A stretch of 64,000 bases of DNA from Capra hircus (Eukaryota > Chordata > Mammalia > Artiodactyla > Bovidae): contig NW_017189517.1 of the NCBI RefSeq assembly GCF_001704415.2, positions 12,411,167 through 12,475,166 of the forward strand, in the 5' to 3' direction. Positions 40,085 through 52,285 of this stretch are shown piece by piece; within the stretch, counting starts at the first letter, position 1, and the number at the start of each line of letters is the position of its first letter. The notes under the pieces are model-generated. The model worked only from the letters and a program-made list of their open reading frames with translations, was not told the DNA's origin and ran no database searches. The translations under genes and the position numbers were made by a program.

Positions 40085-43000
40085 CCTGTGGTAAATGCTG
40101 AACAACCATCAACAGGAGAATGTTGGATCCAAAGAAAAAAATATACCCCATGTCCAAGGGCAATGGAGAAGTCCCAGTAAGATGGTAGGAGTGGTGAAAT
40201 CATGTTTAGAATCAAACCCCAAACCTGCCAGAGACTCTTAGAGGGTTCAAACAAACCCTGTGCACACCAGGACCCAGAAATTCCAAAGAGACTAAGCCAG
40301 AACTGTGTTTGAGTGTCTCCTGTGGAGGCACAGGTCAGCAGTGGACTGCTGCAAAAGTAGGGGCTCAGGGTGCAGCAGACCTGGGTGTGGCATAAGACCT
40401 CTTGGAGGACGTCGCCATTAACCCCACCATAGAGCTGCCAGACCTTACATAGTACTGGAGAAACAGACTCTTGGAGGGCACAAACAAAAGCTTGTACACA
40501 CCAGGACCCAGGAGAAAGGAGCAGTGACCCCACAAGGGACTGACCCAGGCTTGCCTGTGAGTGTACAGGAGTCTCTGGCAGAGGCATGGGTCGGTGGTGA
40601 CCTGCTGCAGGGTTGGGGGCACTGAGTGTAGCAGTGCACATGGGACATTTTGAAGGAGGTCACCATTATCTTCATTACCTCCACCATAGTTTGGCCTCAG
40701 GTCAAACAACAGGGAGGGAGCATAGTCCCGCCCATCAAGAGAAAATTGGATTAAAGATTTACTGAGCATCGCCCTACCCATCAGAACAAGACTCAGTTTC
40801 CCACTCAGTCAGTCTCTCCCACCAAGAAGCTTCCATAAGCGCTTCTCCATCAGAGGGCAATCGAACTTGGGTCTCTCACATTGCAGGCAGACACTTTACT
40901 GTCTAAGCCACCAGGGAAGCCCCCAGCAAAGGGCAGACAGAATGAAAACCACAATCACAGAAAACCAAACAATCTGATCACATGGACCACTGCCTTGACT
41001 AACTCAATGAAACTATGAGCCATGCCCTGTAGGGCCACCCAAAATGGACGGGTCATGGTAGAGAGTTCTGACAAAGCATGGTCCACTAGAGAAGGAAATG
41101 GGAAAACACTTAAGTATTCTTGCCTTGAGAACCCCATGAACCAGTATCAAAAGGCAAAAAGGTAAGACACTGAAAGATGAATATCCCAAGTCAGTAGGTG
41201 CCCAATATGCTACAGGAGATCAGTGGAGAAATAACTCCAGAAAAAATGAAGAGATGGAGCCAAAGCAAAAACAACATCCAGTTGTGGATGTGACTGCTGA
41301 TGAAAGTAAAGTCCAATGTTGTAAGAGCAATATTGCATAGAAATCTGGAATGTTAGCCCATGTATCAAGGCAAATTGGAAGTGGTCAAACAGGAGATAGT
41401 AAGAGTGAACATGGACATTTTAGGAATCAGCGAACTAAATTGGACTGAAATGGGTGGATTTAACTCAGATTACCATTATATCTACTACTGCGGGTAAGAA
41501 TCCCTTAGAAGAAATAGAGTAGCCATCACAGCCAACAAGAGAGTCCAAAATGCAGTACTTGGATGCAATCTCAAAAATGACAGAATGATCTCTTGTTTCC
41601 AAGGCAAATCATTCAAAATCATGGTAATCCAAGTCTATGCCCCAACCAGTAATGCTGAAGAAGCTGAAGTTGAATGGTTCTATGAAAATCTACAAGACCT
41701 TCTAGAACTAACAACCAAAAAAGTTGTCCTTTTCATTACAGGGGACTGGAATGCAAAACTAGAGAGTCAAGAAATACCTGGAGTAACACGTAAATTTCAC
41801 CTCGGAGTAAAAAATGAATCAGGTCAAAGGCTAAAAGAGTTTTGCCAAGAGAACGCACTGGTCATAGCAAACACAACACAAGAGAAGACTCTACACATGG
41901 ACATCACCAGATGGTCAACACCAAAATCAGATTGATTATATTCTTTGCAGCCAAAGGTGGAGAACCTCTATACAGTCAGCAAATACAAGACCAGGAGCTG
42001 ACTGTGGCTCAGATCATGAACTCCTTATTACCAAATTCAGACTTAAATTGAACAAAGTAGGGAAAACCGCTAGACCATTCAGGTATGACCTAAATCAAAT
42101 CCCTTATAATTATACGGTGGAAATGACAAAGAGATTCAAGGGATTAGATCTGATAGAGTGCCAGATGAATTATGGACAGAGGTTCATGACACTGTACAGG
42201 GGGCAGGGATCAAGACCATCCCCAAGAAAAGCAAATGCAAAAAGGCAAAATGGTTGTCTGAGGAGCCCTTAGAAAAAGCTCAGAAAAGAAGTGCAGCTAA
42301 AGGCAAAGGAGAAAAGGAAAGATATATCCATTTGAATGCAGAGTTCCAAAGAATAGCAAGGAGAGCTAAGAAAAGCCTTCCTCAGTGATCAGTGCAAAGA
42401 AATAGAGGAAAACAATAGAAAGGAAAGACTAGAGATCTCTTCAAGAAAATTAGAGATACCAAGGGAACATTTCATGCAAAGATGGCCTCAATAAAGGACA
42501 GAAATGGTAGGGACCTAACCAAAGCAGAAGATATTAAGAAGAGGTGGCAAGAATACACAGAACTATACAGAAAAGGTCTTCATGAGCCAGATAACCATGA
42601 TGGTGTGATCACTCAGCTAGAGCCAGACATCCTGGAATGTGAAGTCAAGTGGGCCTTAGGAAGCATCACTATGAACAGAGCTAGTAGAGGTGATGGAATT
42701 CCAGCTGAGCTATTTCAAATCCTGAAAGAGGATGCTGTGAAAGTGCTGCAACTCAATATGCCAACAAATTTGGAAAACTCAGCAGTAGCCACAGGATTGG
42801 AAAAGGTCAGTTTTCATTCCAATCCCAAAGAAAGGCAATGCCAGAGAATGCTCATACTACTGCACAATTGCACTCATCTCACATGCTAGTAAAGTAATGC
42901 TCAAAATTCTCCAAGCCAGGCTTCAACAGTACGTGAACCGTGAACTTCCAAATGTTCCAGCTGGATTTAGAAAAGGCAGAGGAATCGGAGATCAAGTTGC

Positions 43001-44117
43001 CAACATTTATTGGATCATTGAACAAGCAAGAGAGTTCCAGAAAAACATCTATTTCTGCTTTTTGACTATGCCAAAGCCTTTGACTGTGTGGATCACAATC
43101 AACTGTGGAAAATTCTTAAAGAGATGGGAATACCAGACCACCATCCTGCCTCCTGAGAAATCTGTACGCAGGTCAAGAAGCAACAGTCAGAACTGGACAT
43201 GGAACAACAGACTGGTTCCAAATCAGGAAAGGAGGACTTCACGGCTGTATATGGTCACCCTGCTTATTTAACTTCTATGCAGAGAACATCATGAGAAATG
43301 CTGGGCTGCATGTAGCACAAGCTGGAATCAAGATTGCTGGGAGAAATATCAATAACCTCAGATATGCAGATGACACCATCCTTATGGCAGAAAGGGAAGA
43401 AGAACTAAAGAGCCCTTGATGAAAGTGAAAGAGGAGAGTGAAACGTTTGGCTTAAAGCTCAACATTCGGAAAGCTAAGATCATGGCATCTGGTCCCATCA
43501 CTTCATGGCAAATAGATGGGGAAACAATGGAAACAGTGAGAGACTTTATTTTTCTGGGCTCCAAAATCACTGCAGATGGTGACTGCAGCCATGAAATTAA
43601 AAGACGCTTACTCCTTGGAAGAAAAGATATGATCAACCTAGATAGCATATTAAAAAGCAGAGACATTATCTTGCCAAGAAAGGTCTGTCTAGTCAATGTT
43701 GTGGATTTTCCAGTAGTCATGGATGGATGTGAGAGCTGGACTATAAAGAAAGCTGAACACTGAAGAATTGATGCTTTGAACTGTGATGTTGGAGAAGACT
43801 CTTGGACTGCAAGGAGATCCAATTAGTCCATCCTGAATTAAATCAATCCTGAATATTCATTGGAAGAACTGATGCTGAAGCTAAAACTCCAATACTTTGG
43901 CCACCTGATGCAAATAACTGACTCATTTGAGAAGACCCTGATGCTGGGGAAGATTGAAGTCAAGAGGAGAAGGGGACAACAGAGGATGAGAGGGTTGGAT
44001 GGCATCACCGACTCAATAGACATGAGTTTGAGTAAGCTCCGGGAGTTGGTGGTGGATAGGGAAGCCTGCAGTCCATGGGGTCACAAAAAGTCAGATACGA
44101 CTGAGCGACTGAACTGA
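40085..44117 (+). mobile_element. Near-full-length BovB LINE, degenerate
   Basis: Longest BovB here, sense, about 4 kb including an untranslated 5' region (40085 to about 41340: 'cagtaagatggtaggagtgg', 'ccagtttggcctcagg'-like text with several diverged direct motifs such as 'caccaggacccag'). The endonuclease begins near 41400: 'VIQVYAPTSNAEEAEVEWFY' and the APE-like 'FITGDWNAKL' (41585-41935 frame). RT follows with many breaks: an 11-bp deletion near 41873 relative to the copy at 13340, one-base insertions near 42373 and 42750, a missing base near 43060 disrupting motif A, and further stops. A motif C-like 'aggtatgcagatgaca' region is at about 43357-43373. C-terminal coding 43416-44117 is also frameshifted. 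It ends in the BovB terminus at about 44117. Inactive. No TSD found. Confidence 0.94.
40853..40922 (-). mobile_element. Bov-tA head fragment in BovB
   Basis: Antisense tRNA-like head only: 'atcgaacttgggtctctcac', 'attgcaggcagacacttta', 'gccaccagggaagcccc'. A short 'agggca' repeat flanks it on both sides. Confidence 0.88.
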
Positions 44118-44448
44118 TTATTCTAATTCAAATTCTTATTGTTACATGTCAGAATTAATTAGATAGTCTCCTATTTTCTTTCATGTAATTTCTCCCATAT
44201 CCTTGTCCTTACTACACAAAGCCATCAGACTTTTTATATTAAACATTTTATTTGTCCATATCACTCCCCTGCTCACAAAGCATCAAGGACTCTCTACTGG
44301 ACCAAGTACAAACTCTTTGTGATATAGTTAAGTCTCTGTATTTTTTGGCTCCAAGACAGCATTTTGTTCATGTCTATTAAAATTCTAATTCCATTGTTGG
44401 ATAATTACTCAATAATGTGCCCATCACCGTCACCAAACTATGAATTCC

Positions 44449-44723
44449 GGCTGCTGCTGCTGCTAAGTCGCTTCAGTCATGTCCGACTCTGTGCGACCCC
44501 AGAGACGGCAGCCCACCAGGCTCCCCCGTCCCTGGAATTCTCCAGGCAAGAACACTGGAGTGGGTTGCCATTTCCTTCTCCAATGCATGAAAGTGAAAAG
44601 TGAAAGGGAAGTCGCTCAGTCGTGTCCGACTCTTAACGACCCCGTGGACTGCAGCCTACCAGGCTCCTCTGTCCATGGGATTTTCCAGGCAAGAGTACTG
44701 GAGTGGGGTGCCATTGCCTTCTC
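44449..44723 (-). mobile_element. BOV-A2 dimeric SINE with 11-bp TSD
   Basis: Antisense, 'ggctgctgctgctgctaagt' to 'gccattgccttctc', two A monomers. Duplicates 'ctatgaattcc' (44438-44448) and 'ctatgagttcc' (44724-44734), one mismatch. Confidence 0.95.
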
Positions 44724-44820
44724 CTATGAGTTCCTAGAGGCCAGGAACTGCTATATTCATCCTTGTAGCTCTAGGCCTGGCTCATATTTCATGTTCAATA
44801 CCCATAAGTTAACCTGAATA

Positions 44821-45390
44821 ACACCCTTGTAATTTTAGATCTCAGAAATCACCTGAGAGTGAAGTAGATAGGTGGGTGGTCCAGTATGTTACTTGTCCTT
44901 TGCATGAAGGAACCCTTTCTTCTCACTTTTCCTCCAGCTCTGCTTTCTCAAATAGAAAACTGCCCTTCAGATTTCAGGACTGCAGTTGGTGGCTATAGAT
45001 TTTATTACCCTGTTTGCTCTGGCACATGCACATCCAATTGCTCCCCTTTGACACCGTAAATGTTCTCTCACTGCACAAGACTAACAAAGAGTGGTCAGTG
45101 TTTCCTGACCAAAGGCCTGCAGGTCCACTCTGATTGCCCACATCCACGAATGGCTCCCAGGAAGCCAATCACATTCATGTTTTGCCTTTCATCAAAATTA
45201 GCCAATGTGACCATCTGCAACTCTTAGAATACTAATGACACCACAGCCTGAATGTTATTATAGATGTTGAGACTTCTAGCTAATTTTTAAGGCTTCAATC
45301 ATAATGAGCTAAATCTGTAAGTGGTATTAGGAAAGTGAAAGAGAAAGTTTCTATGAAAAAATTAAGAACTGAGAATATTCAATGATTTTG
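44821..45390. other. Unassigned block
   Basis: No recognised gene or repeat. Confidence 0.4.
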
Positions 45391-45575
45391 CAACTGTGTG
45401 CTGTGCTGCTGTTCTTAGCCACTCAGCCATGGACTATACCCTTCAGGCTCCTCTGTCCATGGGGATTCTCCAGGCAAGAATACAGGAGTGGGTTGCCGTA
45501 CCCTCTTCCAGGGGATATTCCCAACCAAGGGATTGAACCTAGGTCTCCCACATTGCATTACTGTCTGAGAAGTGT
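45391..45575 (-). mobile_element. Bov-tA SINE, degenerate
   Basis: Antisense: 'cttagccactcagccatgga', 'gtccatggggattctccagg', 'gggattgaacctaggtctcc'. Internal deletions at both ends. Confidence 0.85.
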
Positions 45576-45880
45576 ATTTATAGTAATTGGTTTAAACATC
45601 CATTTTACCACAAAGCCATCTGAAAGTTATAATAAAAATATGGCATCAATAATACTCTTGCTTGTGTACTTTAACAATGGTTATAAATGTAACCATTACT
45701 AGATGTGGGCCCTGACTTAAGAAAACCTGTTGTAATAAAATTTGAACTTATGAAATTGATAAATCAGAATAGACCATTATTTATACTAGAGAAAGACTCT
45801 TCATTTGTACCAAAGTGTTGCTGAACTCATGCTTCTCTAGTTTTGCTGGTTTATTTAGCTCTATTGTTTAAATAACTTGT
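45576..45880. other. Unassigned block
   Basis: No recognised gene or repeat; AT-rich. Confidence 0.4.
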
Positions 45881-45892
45881 ATCCTCCAAAAT

Positions 45893-46553
45893 CCATCTGG
45901 TCCCAACACTTCATGGCAAATAGATGGGGAAACAATGCAAACAGGGACAGACTTTATTTTCTTGGGTTCAAAAATCATTGCAGATAGTGACTGAAGCCAT
46001 GAAATTAAAAGATGATTGCTCCTTGGAAGAAAAGCTATGACCAACCTAGACAGCGTATTAAAAAGCAGAGACATTACTTTGCCTACAAAGGTCTGTCTAG
46101 TCAAGGCTATGGTTTCTCCTGTAGTCATGGATGCATGTGAGAGTTGGACAATAAAGAAAGCTGAGAACCGAAGAATTGATGCTTTTGAACTGTGGTGTTG
46201 GAGAAGACTCTTGAGAGTCCCTTGGACTGTAAGGAGATCCAACCAGTCAATCATAAAGGAAATCAGTCCTGAATATTCATTGGAAGGACTGATGCTGAAG
46301 CTGAAACTCCAATACTTTGGCCACCTGATGTGAAAAACTGACTCACTGAAAAGACCCTGATGGTGGGAAAGATTGAAGGCAGTAAGAGAAGGGGACAACA
46401 GAGGATGAGATGGTTGGATGGCATCACCGACTCAATGGACATGAGTTTGAGCAAGCTCTGGGAGTTGGTGATGGACAGGGAAGCCTGGCGTGCTGCAGTC
46501 CACAGGGTTGCAAAGAGTCGAACATGACTGAGCGACTGAACTGAACTGAACTG
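45893..46553 (+). mobile_element. BovB 3' end with 12-bp TSD
   Basis: Sense terminal 660 bp, 'ccatctggtcccaacacttc' to 'gaactgaactgaactg'. The frame 46016-46333 carries 'RIDAFELWCWRRLLRVPWTV', with breaks on both sides. Perfect duplication 'atcctccaaaat' at 45881-45892 and 46554-46565. Confidence 0.96.
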
Positions 46554-46565
46554 ATCCTCCAAAAT

Positions 46566-46819
46566 ATTAGTTAGGTTTGATACAGGATAAAATGTATTAT
46601 TCTTGTGTGTCTTAGTCAATATATAACACTTTGTGTTAGCTCAAGGTTATATGAAAAATTTTGCTATTAATATGTAATGTTTCACTGAGTAATCTTAAAA
46701 AATAAACAGAAATCTGCATTTGCTTTCTTCATTCCCAGAATAAATCTATAGGTAAAATGATTCTTTTTTGTTTGACTGTGATGTGTTATGTCATGAGCTT
46801 TCTTTTTGCTTATGCTTAT
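46566..46819. other. Unassigned AT-rich stretch
   Basis: No recognised gene or repeat. Confidence 0.35.
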
Positions 46820-46990
46820 TTCTTTAGTTCTAACAACAACATGGAAGTAGATGTCACTGTTTTTATTTCAATAGAGATTAAGAAAATGAGGCTGGAAAAG
46901 GTAAGCAATGTAATTTACATAAGTACACAAATGAATTACTAGTACAGCAGGGGAACAAATCCAGGTCTATCTGACTCTAATTATCCAGTT
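46820..46990 (+). mobile_element. MIR SINE (diverged)
   Basis: Sense MIR-like text 'gagattaagaaaatgaggct', 'atgaattactagtacagcag', 'ccaggtctatctgactctaa'. Confidence 0.55.
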
Positions 46991-47309
46991 TTTCCTCCTA
47001 CTTCCCTGGATAGTCCTGTACTGTGGCAGCCCCTTTTCCTCTACCTACCCCTTATGTAATAGCATTCTTGCTGTTTCTGTCCTGCGTTCTTGTCTCTTTG
47101 CACTCTGTGTACTCTCCCCTAGGACATGTTAATACATCTCATGGCTCTCATCACTGGCTGTATACTGTGGACTCCAATCTCAATGTCTTCAGCTCGGAGC
47201 TCCTACCTGAATCTAAACCCATGTTGCCAACTGCTTACAACCTATTGGATCTTCCCTTGAAAGTTCTGTTGACACCTCACCACAAACTACAGTTTCAAAA
47301 TTGATCTCA

Positions 47310-47506
47310 TTGGAATTTCCCTCGTGGTCCAGTGGCTAAGAGTCTGCACTCCAGGGCTCAGGTTCAATCGCTGGTCAGGGAACTAGATCCCACAAGCTGC
47401 AACTAAGAGTTTGCATGCCACAACTAAAGATCCTGCATGCAACAACAAAGATCCAAGGTCCCAAGTACCACACCTAAGACTGGGCACAGCCCAATAAATA
47501 AATAGA
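47310..47506 (+). mobile_element. CHR-1-type SINE
   Basis: Sense: 'ggaatttccctcgtggtcca', 'ggttcaatcgctggtcaggg', 'gccacaactaaagatcctgc', with tail 'caataaataaatagagg'. Confidence 0.88.
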
Positions 47507-48135
47507 GGTTTTTTAAACAGATTTTATCATCTTTCCCCTAAAGCAAACCTGCTCCTCTTCCTATCTATATTTTCTGGCTCCATGAACAGTGTCACTATCC
47601 ACCGAGTTGCCCCAGCCAGAAATCAAAGAGTCTTACTGAACATCTCTCCTTATCCTCCTTTACACCTCCCATATCCAGTTAATCACCAAATCCTTTTGGG
47701 TTTCTTTCGTAATATCTTGTTCAGCTCTTCACTTAATCTCCATCTTTCACTCCATCTTTTCTTACCCAAACCACTGTACCACCCTGTAATTGGTTCTCCT
47801 GCGTTTCCTCTTGCCATCCTTCCTATTCCCCACCAATTTCTTTGGCACACAGCCAGAGTGATCTCATTATTTCATTTCCCATCTTAAACTCTTGAATAGT
47901 GTCCTATCACCCTAAAACTGAGATTTGACTCTATGGCCTGGAAGGCTTTCTGGGGCCCTAAGGGCAAGCCTTGATTGGGGCCCCCTCTGGCTGCTTCCCC
48001 GGTACCCTATGATCATTTACACTCTTGGCACATTCTCAGTTTAGATCGAAACTTGCCAGTTTTTGTCTCTCTGTGACTATGCTGAAGACTTTTGGAGGGC
48101 GGAGACTATGCTTACCTTGTATCTCCAGGGCCCAT

Positions 48136-48349
48136 AGTGCATGCTCAGTCCATGCTCAATCCTGACTGACTCTTTGCGACCCATGGACTGTAGTCCACCA
48201 GGATCCTCTGTCCATGGGATTTCCCAGGCAAGAATACTAGAGTGGGTTGCCATTTCCTTCTCCAGAGGATCCTCCTGACCCAGGGATCAAACTCACATCT
48301 CCTGCATTGGCAGGTGGATTCTTTACCACTGAGCCACCTGGGAAGCCCC
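48136..48349 (-). mobile_element. Bov-tA SINE with 13-bp TSD
   Basis: Antisense, 'catgctcaatcctgactgac' to 'gagccacctgggaagccc'. Perfect duplication 'ctccagggcccat' at 48123-48135 and 48350-48362. Confidence 0.96.
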
Positions 48350-48469
48350 CTCCAGGGCCCATGCTGTCCCACAAAATGTTTGTTGACTAAAATAATTCCT
48401 AAGGTAGTCTGTACTTCTATGTTTCTGTTTGTGATACTGGCTTGGTCTCAATAGTCTTTAGGTATCCAC

Positions 48470-48789
48470 TATCCAACCAGTCCATTCTGAAGGAGATCAA
48501 CCCTGGGATTTCTTTGGAAGGACTGATGCTAAAGCTGAAACTCCAGTACTTTGGCCACCTCATGTGAAGAGTTGACTCCCTGGAAAAGACCCTGATGCTG
48601 GGAGGGATTGGGAGCAGGAGGAGAAGGGGACGACCGAGGATGAGATGGCTGGATGGCATCACTGACTCGATGGACGTGAGTCTGAGTGAACTCCGGGATT
48701 TGGTGATGGACAGGGAGGCCTGGTGTGCTGCGATTCATGGGGTTGCAAAGAGTCAGACACGACTGAGCAACTGAACTGAACTGAACTGA
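48470..48789 (+). mobile_element. BovB 3' end
   Basis: Sense terminal 320 bp, 'tccaaccagtccattctgaa' to 'gaactgaactgaactga'. The minus-strand open frames here are shadows. Confidence 0.95.
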
Positions 48790-50605
48790 GTGGCAAGTCT
48801 GAGGGGGCAAATAGTTGATGCTTTTGAACTACTTAAAGTTAGTAGTGATTGAGCAGGGAAGCAGAAAAAGGATGCTTTGCTTTCAAGAGCAGAAGGACTA
48901 ACCAGTGGGCCCCTACTGCTAGTTCAGTGGATTTAGTTAATGTGAGTAGCTGAATATTTGGTTCTGTGTGGAATCTTTTGAGCTCAGTATGAACACAGTG
49001 CATCAATACATCTATCAATACTTTCTTATTGAATTAGCAGAAATGAGCAGTGAAAATCTCCCCTGGACCTCTTCTTTCTAACAGAAGTTTTCCAGTTTCT
49101 CCAGAAAAATGTCAGATATACAAAAAAAAAAGAAAAGTAAGAAATCATTTTGCAAAAAACAAAAATAGGAAGATTCAAAAAGATCTGAGTCTGTATCAGA
49201 AGTATAGGAATTCTCCATACCTTACCTCCTAAACAATATCCAGTTACACAATTCAAGCTGTTGAAAATTGAAACTAGAGCTGTATTACAATCATGCCAAC
49301 GAGATCTTGGTCAAGATATGCCAGTGTGAGGAAATGGTAAGTGCCGAATTGTGTCAGTTGCAGTAATGAAGGCTGCATTAGCTTGTCACTAAATAGAAAG
49401 CTACAAGGTAGAGTGTATGTGAGTGTATTTTCACACACACACAACTAAATGAAAATTAAATCAATTATCAGAATAATTCAAGCCCCAATTCCCCAAGGTT
49501 TGCTTCAATTAGATAATTGATGCAATTAGGTGAAAGGTTTTGGGGTGGATTTTTCTGGTCTGAATTACCTCAAATTACTTTAATTCTCCACTTCACTTTG
49601 ATTATGTAGAACCAGCTCATGCTTGAGTGTGAGTGAATTTAGCAGATAATTTCTTGCTATATGAGCATTGATTTTTTTCTCCCATAAAATGTGCATGGCA
49701 TAGTATGTTTACAAGCTAATTTTAGTGACAAAATCATCACTTTATAGAATAAAAGTGTAGGACTTTTTGGTTAATGCATAATGGAACACAATTACTGGGG
49801 AGAAAAAGTTAAATGAAACCTGGTTAAGAGTGGACATTTCTGCCTCTCATATTTTATTCCTTTTGTTGGAGAGGCTAGGCTGGGGGACAAAGTTGAGTCA
49901 GGACAAATAATATCAATTTATGTAGTCTCGGCCTTAACTGAAAATATTTTACAATGATAAGAACTTACTGCCTTGATGGAAACATCTTGATTATCTTCAA
50001 ATCAGTTCTTTCCAATCTCAACAACTGTACAAAGATGTCAACTGGGAAGTCAATGTCAAAGGATTCTGAGAAGCAATATGCGACACTGGAGCGAAAGTGG
50101 CTTCAGGTCAGTCTATTGACTTAGAATCGGATACAAATCGTGGCTTAATAAACTTAATTATTGGTTTTTTCCTCAGGTCTTATCAGATTATTGATGTGGG
50201 AAGAGGAGCAGAGGGAGGAAGAGAAGAGAAGGATGTTATATCCCACACACTAGAATATGATAATGTAAGGAAGATAGGAGAATTTGGGGCCTTTTTAGTG
50301 TGGAAGCAAAGAGTCCAGAAAAACTCACCATGACTTGTATCTTCATTTTAAAAGTAATACTAATTAAACTGTACTGAGCATAGTCTTTTTAAGAAATCAG
50401 GAGACTATATGGTACATTTTAAGGACATATTTTAGCCCAAGTAGCCAAAAATTATTGGGTATCAAAACAGGTATGTTCCAGGTATTTCCAAGGAACTATG
50501 AATTCCTCTCTGGTAGCATTTAAATGATGTCATCAGATCTCTAAAGTAGACTTTTAGAGCTGTCTGCCACTAATCTTGCCTCAAAAGCAGACTAAGCAAA
50601 ATGTA
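48790..50605. other. Longest repeat-poor block (1.8 kb)
   Basis: I recognise no repeat family and no coding exon across this block, which is unusual in this window. Small features: a CA-rich stretch at 49431-49443, purine-rich 50190-50240. Frames of 60-78 codons (49026-49256, 50097-50333) lack recognisable similarity. This is the best candidate for conserved single-copy non-coding DNA. Confidence 0.45.
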
Positions 50606-51105
50606 AAATGCACATGTCCTTTGACTCCTCAATCCTCAGTCTAGGAATTTACCCTGGGAGATTTTCACACAAAGGCAAAAGACACATAAATTTCATTGAT
50701 CTCTTTTTTCCTTATAACGAAAAATTTGAAACACCACCAGTGTACAACCATAGGTAATTGGTTATGAAAATTATAATTGATCCATACAGCAGATACTAAG
50801 GGGCCATTAAACAAGATGTTATAGAAGAATGTTTAGTGAAATTTGAAAAGATAGTTATATTTTTAAGTAAAAAATTCAAAAAGTACTGTGAAATAACATG
50901 TAAAGTATGACCTCATTCTTGTAAATGCCTATTTATATGTGTGTACATCTAAAAAGATGAATAGAAACAGGCCTCCAATGTGTTTAAAATATGGTGGTTT
51001 CAAATGTTCAATCAACATAGTAGCTATTTGACAGTTCATGGCACTATTTTTTTCAAACTTTTTGTATGTTTGAAAAAAATCTAACAATAAAAAATCGAAA
51101 GAAAA
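50606..51105 (+). mobile_element. Ancient L1M 3' end, sense
   Basis: 'cctttgactcctcaatcctc', 'taggaatttaccctgggaga', 'ataattgatccatacagcag', 'ataacatgtaaagtatgacc' and the A-rich end 'aacaataaaaaatcgaaag'. These follow the typical order of an L1M ORF2 end plus 3' UTR. Confidence 0.65.
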
Positions 51106-51589
51106 GAGACCACTAGGATTTGGCCTGGGCTATGTGTAATATCACAGGGTTTTCTGATTTATGAGGAGATTGATCACATTCCAACTGTATTTAAGCATCA
51201 AGTGTTAGTTGTAGAAACATTAACATCAGTCTGTTCAAATACTATTGGAAGAAATTTCATAGTTCCATATCTGATCTCCATTTCCCCAAAAGCATGTCAC
51301 TCCATGGGCATTGCAAGAGTTTATGCCAACTGAAGGTTCAGACAGAAGACATCTCCTACTCAGCTCTAAATGTTGTAACAGTATTCAGAGGAGATGGAGA
51401 AATTGCCTGGTCAAATAATCACAGCCTTTAATTTGTGAAACACCCAACAATGGGCTTCAGTGAACCTGGTAGCTTGCTATTTATGGGAAATAAAATGACA
51501 ATGATGACATCTATACCAAAAGAATCCATATGTTATACTTGTTTTTATTCAAACACAAGTGTTTCAAATAAAAACTAACTAAAATTGCT
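51106..51589. other. Unassigned, repeat-poor block
   Basis: No recognised gene or repeat. Confidence 0.4.
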
Positions 51590-51836
51590 ATGTGATATTT
51601 TTTCCAAGTCCGTCATTACTAGTGAGGCTGATTGTCTTTTCATTGTATGAGATGGACATTTACATATCTTCTTTTCTGAATTGCTATTTACATTGTTTCC
51701 CTATTTTCTCTTGGGATATTCATTTGTCATTTATTTGTTAGAGCTCTTTGTTTATTAGATCTAATAATCCTTTGTTATATGGGACAGTTATTCCCCACCC
51801 CCCAGGCTTGTTATTTACCTTGACTATGCTGTTCTT

Positions 51837-51920
51837 GCCTAGAAAATCCTATGGACAGAGGAGCCTGGCCCACTACAGTTCATGAGTCACAAAGAGTTGG
51901 ACACGACTCTAACTTCACTT
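51837..51920 (+). mobile_element. 5'-truncated Bov-A/Bov-tA, 84 bp, 12-bp TSD
   Basis: Sense 3' half only, 'gcctagaaaatcctatggac' to 'cacgactctaacttcactt'. Perfect duplication 'tatgctgttctt' at 51825-51836 and 51921-51932, so the truncation happened on insertion. Confidence 0.93.
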
Positions 51921-52062
51921 TATGCTGTTCTTACTATATATAAATGTTTTTCATTCATATATATTCACATCTATCCATCTTTAATAGCTTTTGCCTTTTA
52001 TGGCATCTTTGGAAAAGCATTCTCCACTACAAAATTATAAAAATATTCATCTATAGGTCCTT

Positions 52063-52285
52063 GAGGGCTTCCCTGCTGGCTCAGTTGGTAAAGAATCCGC
52101 CTGCAATGCAGGAGACCTGGATACGATCCCTGAGTTGGGATACGATCTCCCCCCTGGAGAAGGGCATGGCAACCCACTCCAGTATTCTTGCCTGGAGAAT
52201 CACGATGGACAGAGGAGTCTGGCAAGCTATAGTCCATGGGGTTGCAAAAAGTTGAACTCGACTGAGCGACTAAGCACAGCATGGC
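52063..52285 (+). mobile_element. Bov-tA SINE with 10-bp TSD
   Basis: Sense full copy: 'ggcttccctgctggctcagt', 'gactgagcgactaagcacag'. It has a local 13-bp-scale duplication 'gagttgggatacgatc' within the head. Perfect duplication 'ataggtcctt' at 52053-52062 and 52286-52295. Confidence 0.95.

Larger units (their letters stand above)
39100..44820 (+). mobile_element. L2 LINE expanded by L1, BovB and BOV-A2
   Basis: Sense L2 in collinear pieces: 39100-39388 ('gaagatttccactgagatgc', 'cctattaatggcaccaccac'), 44150-44448 ('agtctcctattttctttc', 'atatcactcccctgctcac') and 44735-44820 ('ggccaggaactgctatattc'). The intervening 5 kb are three younger insertions. Confidence 0.72.
47060..48390 (+). mobile_element. 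L2 LINE, long 3' portion with two SINEs
   Basis: Sense L2 over about 0.9 kb net: 'cacctcaccacaaactacag', 'gtcactatccaccgagttgc', 'cagccagaaatcaaagagtc', 'cacacagccagagtgatctc', 'ctgaagacttttggagggcg' and the end 'aaaatgtttgttgactaaaa'. Interrupted by the CHR SINE at 47310 and the Bov-tA at 48136. Confidence 0.78.

Noticed and set aside
40072..40781. Minus-strand frames of 189, 138 and 80 codons
   Set aside because: They are antisense to the BovB 5' region, with no known protein similarity.
48813..48828. 16-mer 'ttgatgcttttgaact' identical to a BovB internal motif, just outside a BovB 3' end
   Set aside because: Too short, and flanks do not continue BovB. It is probably chance or a tiny template switch that cannot be supported.
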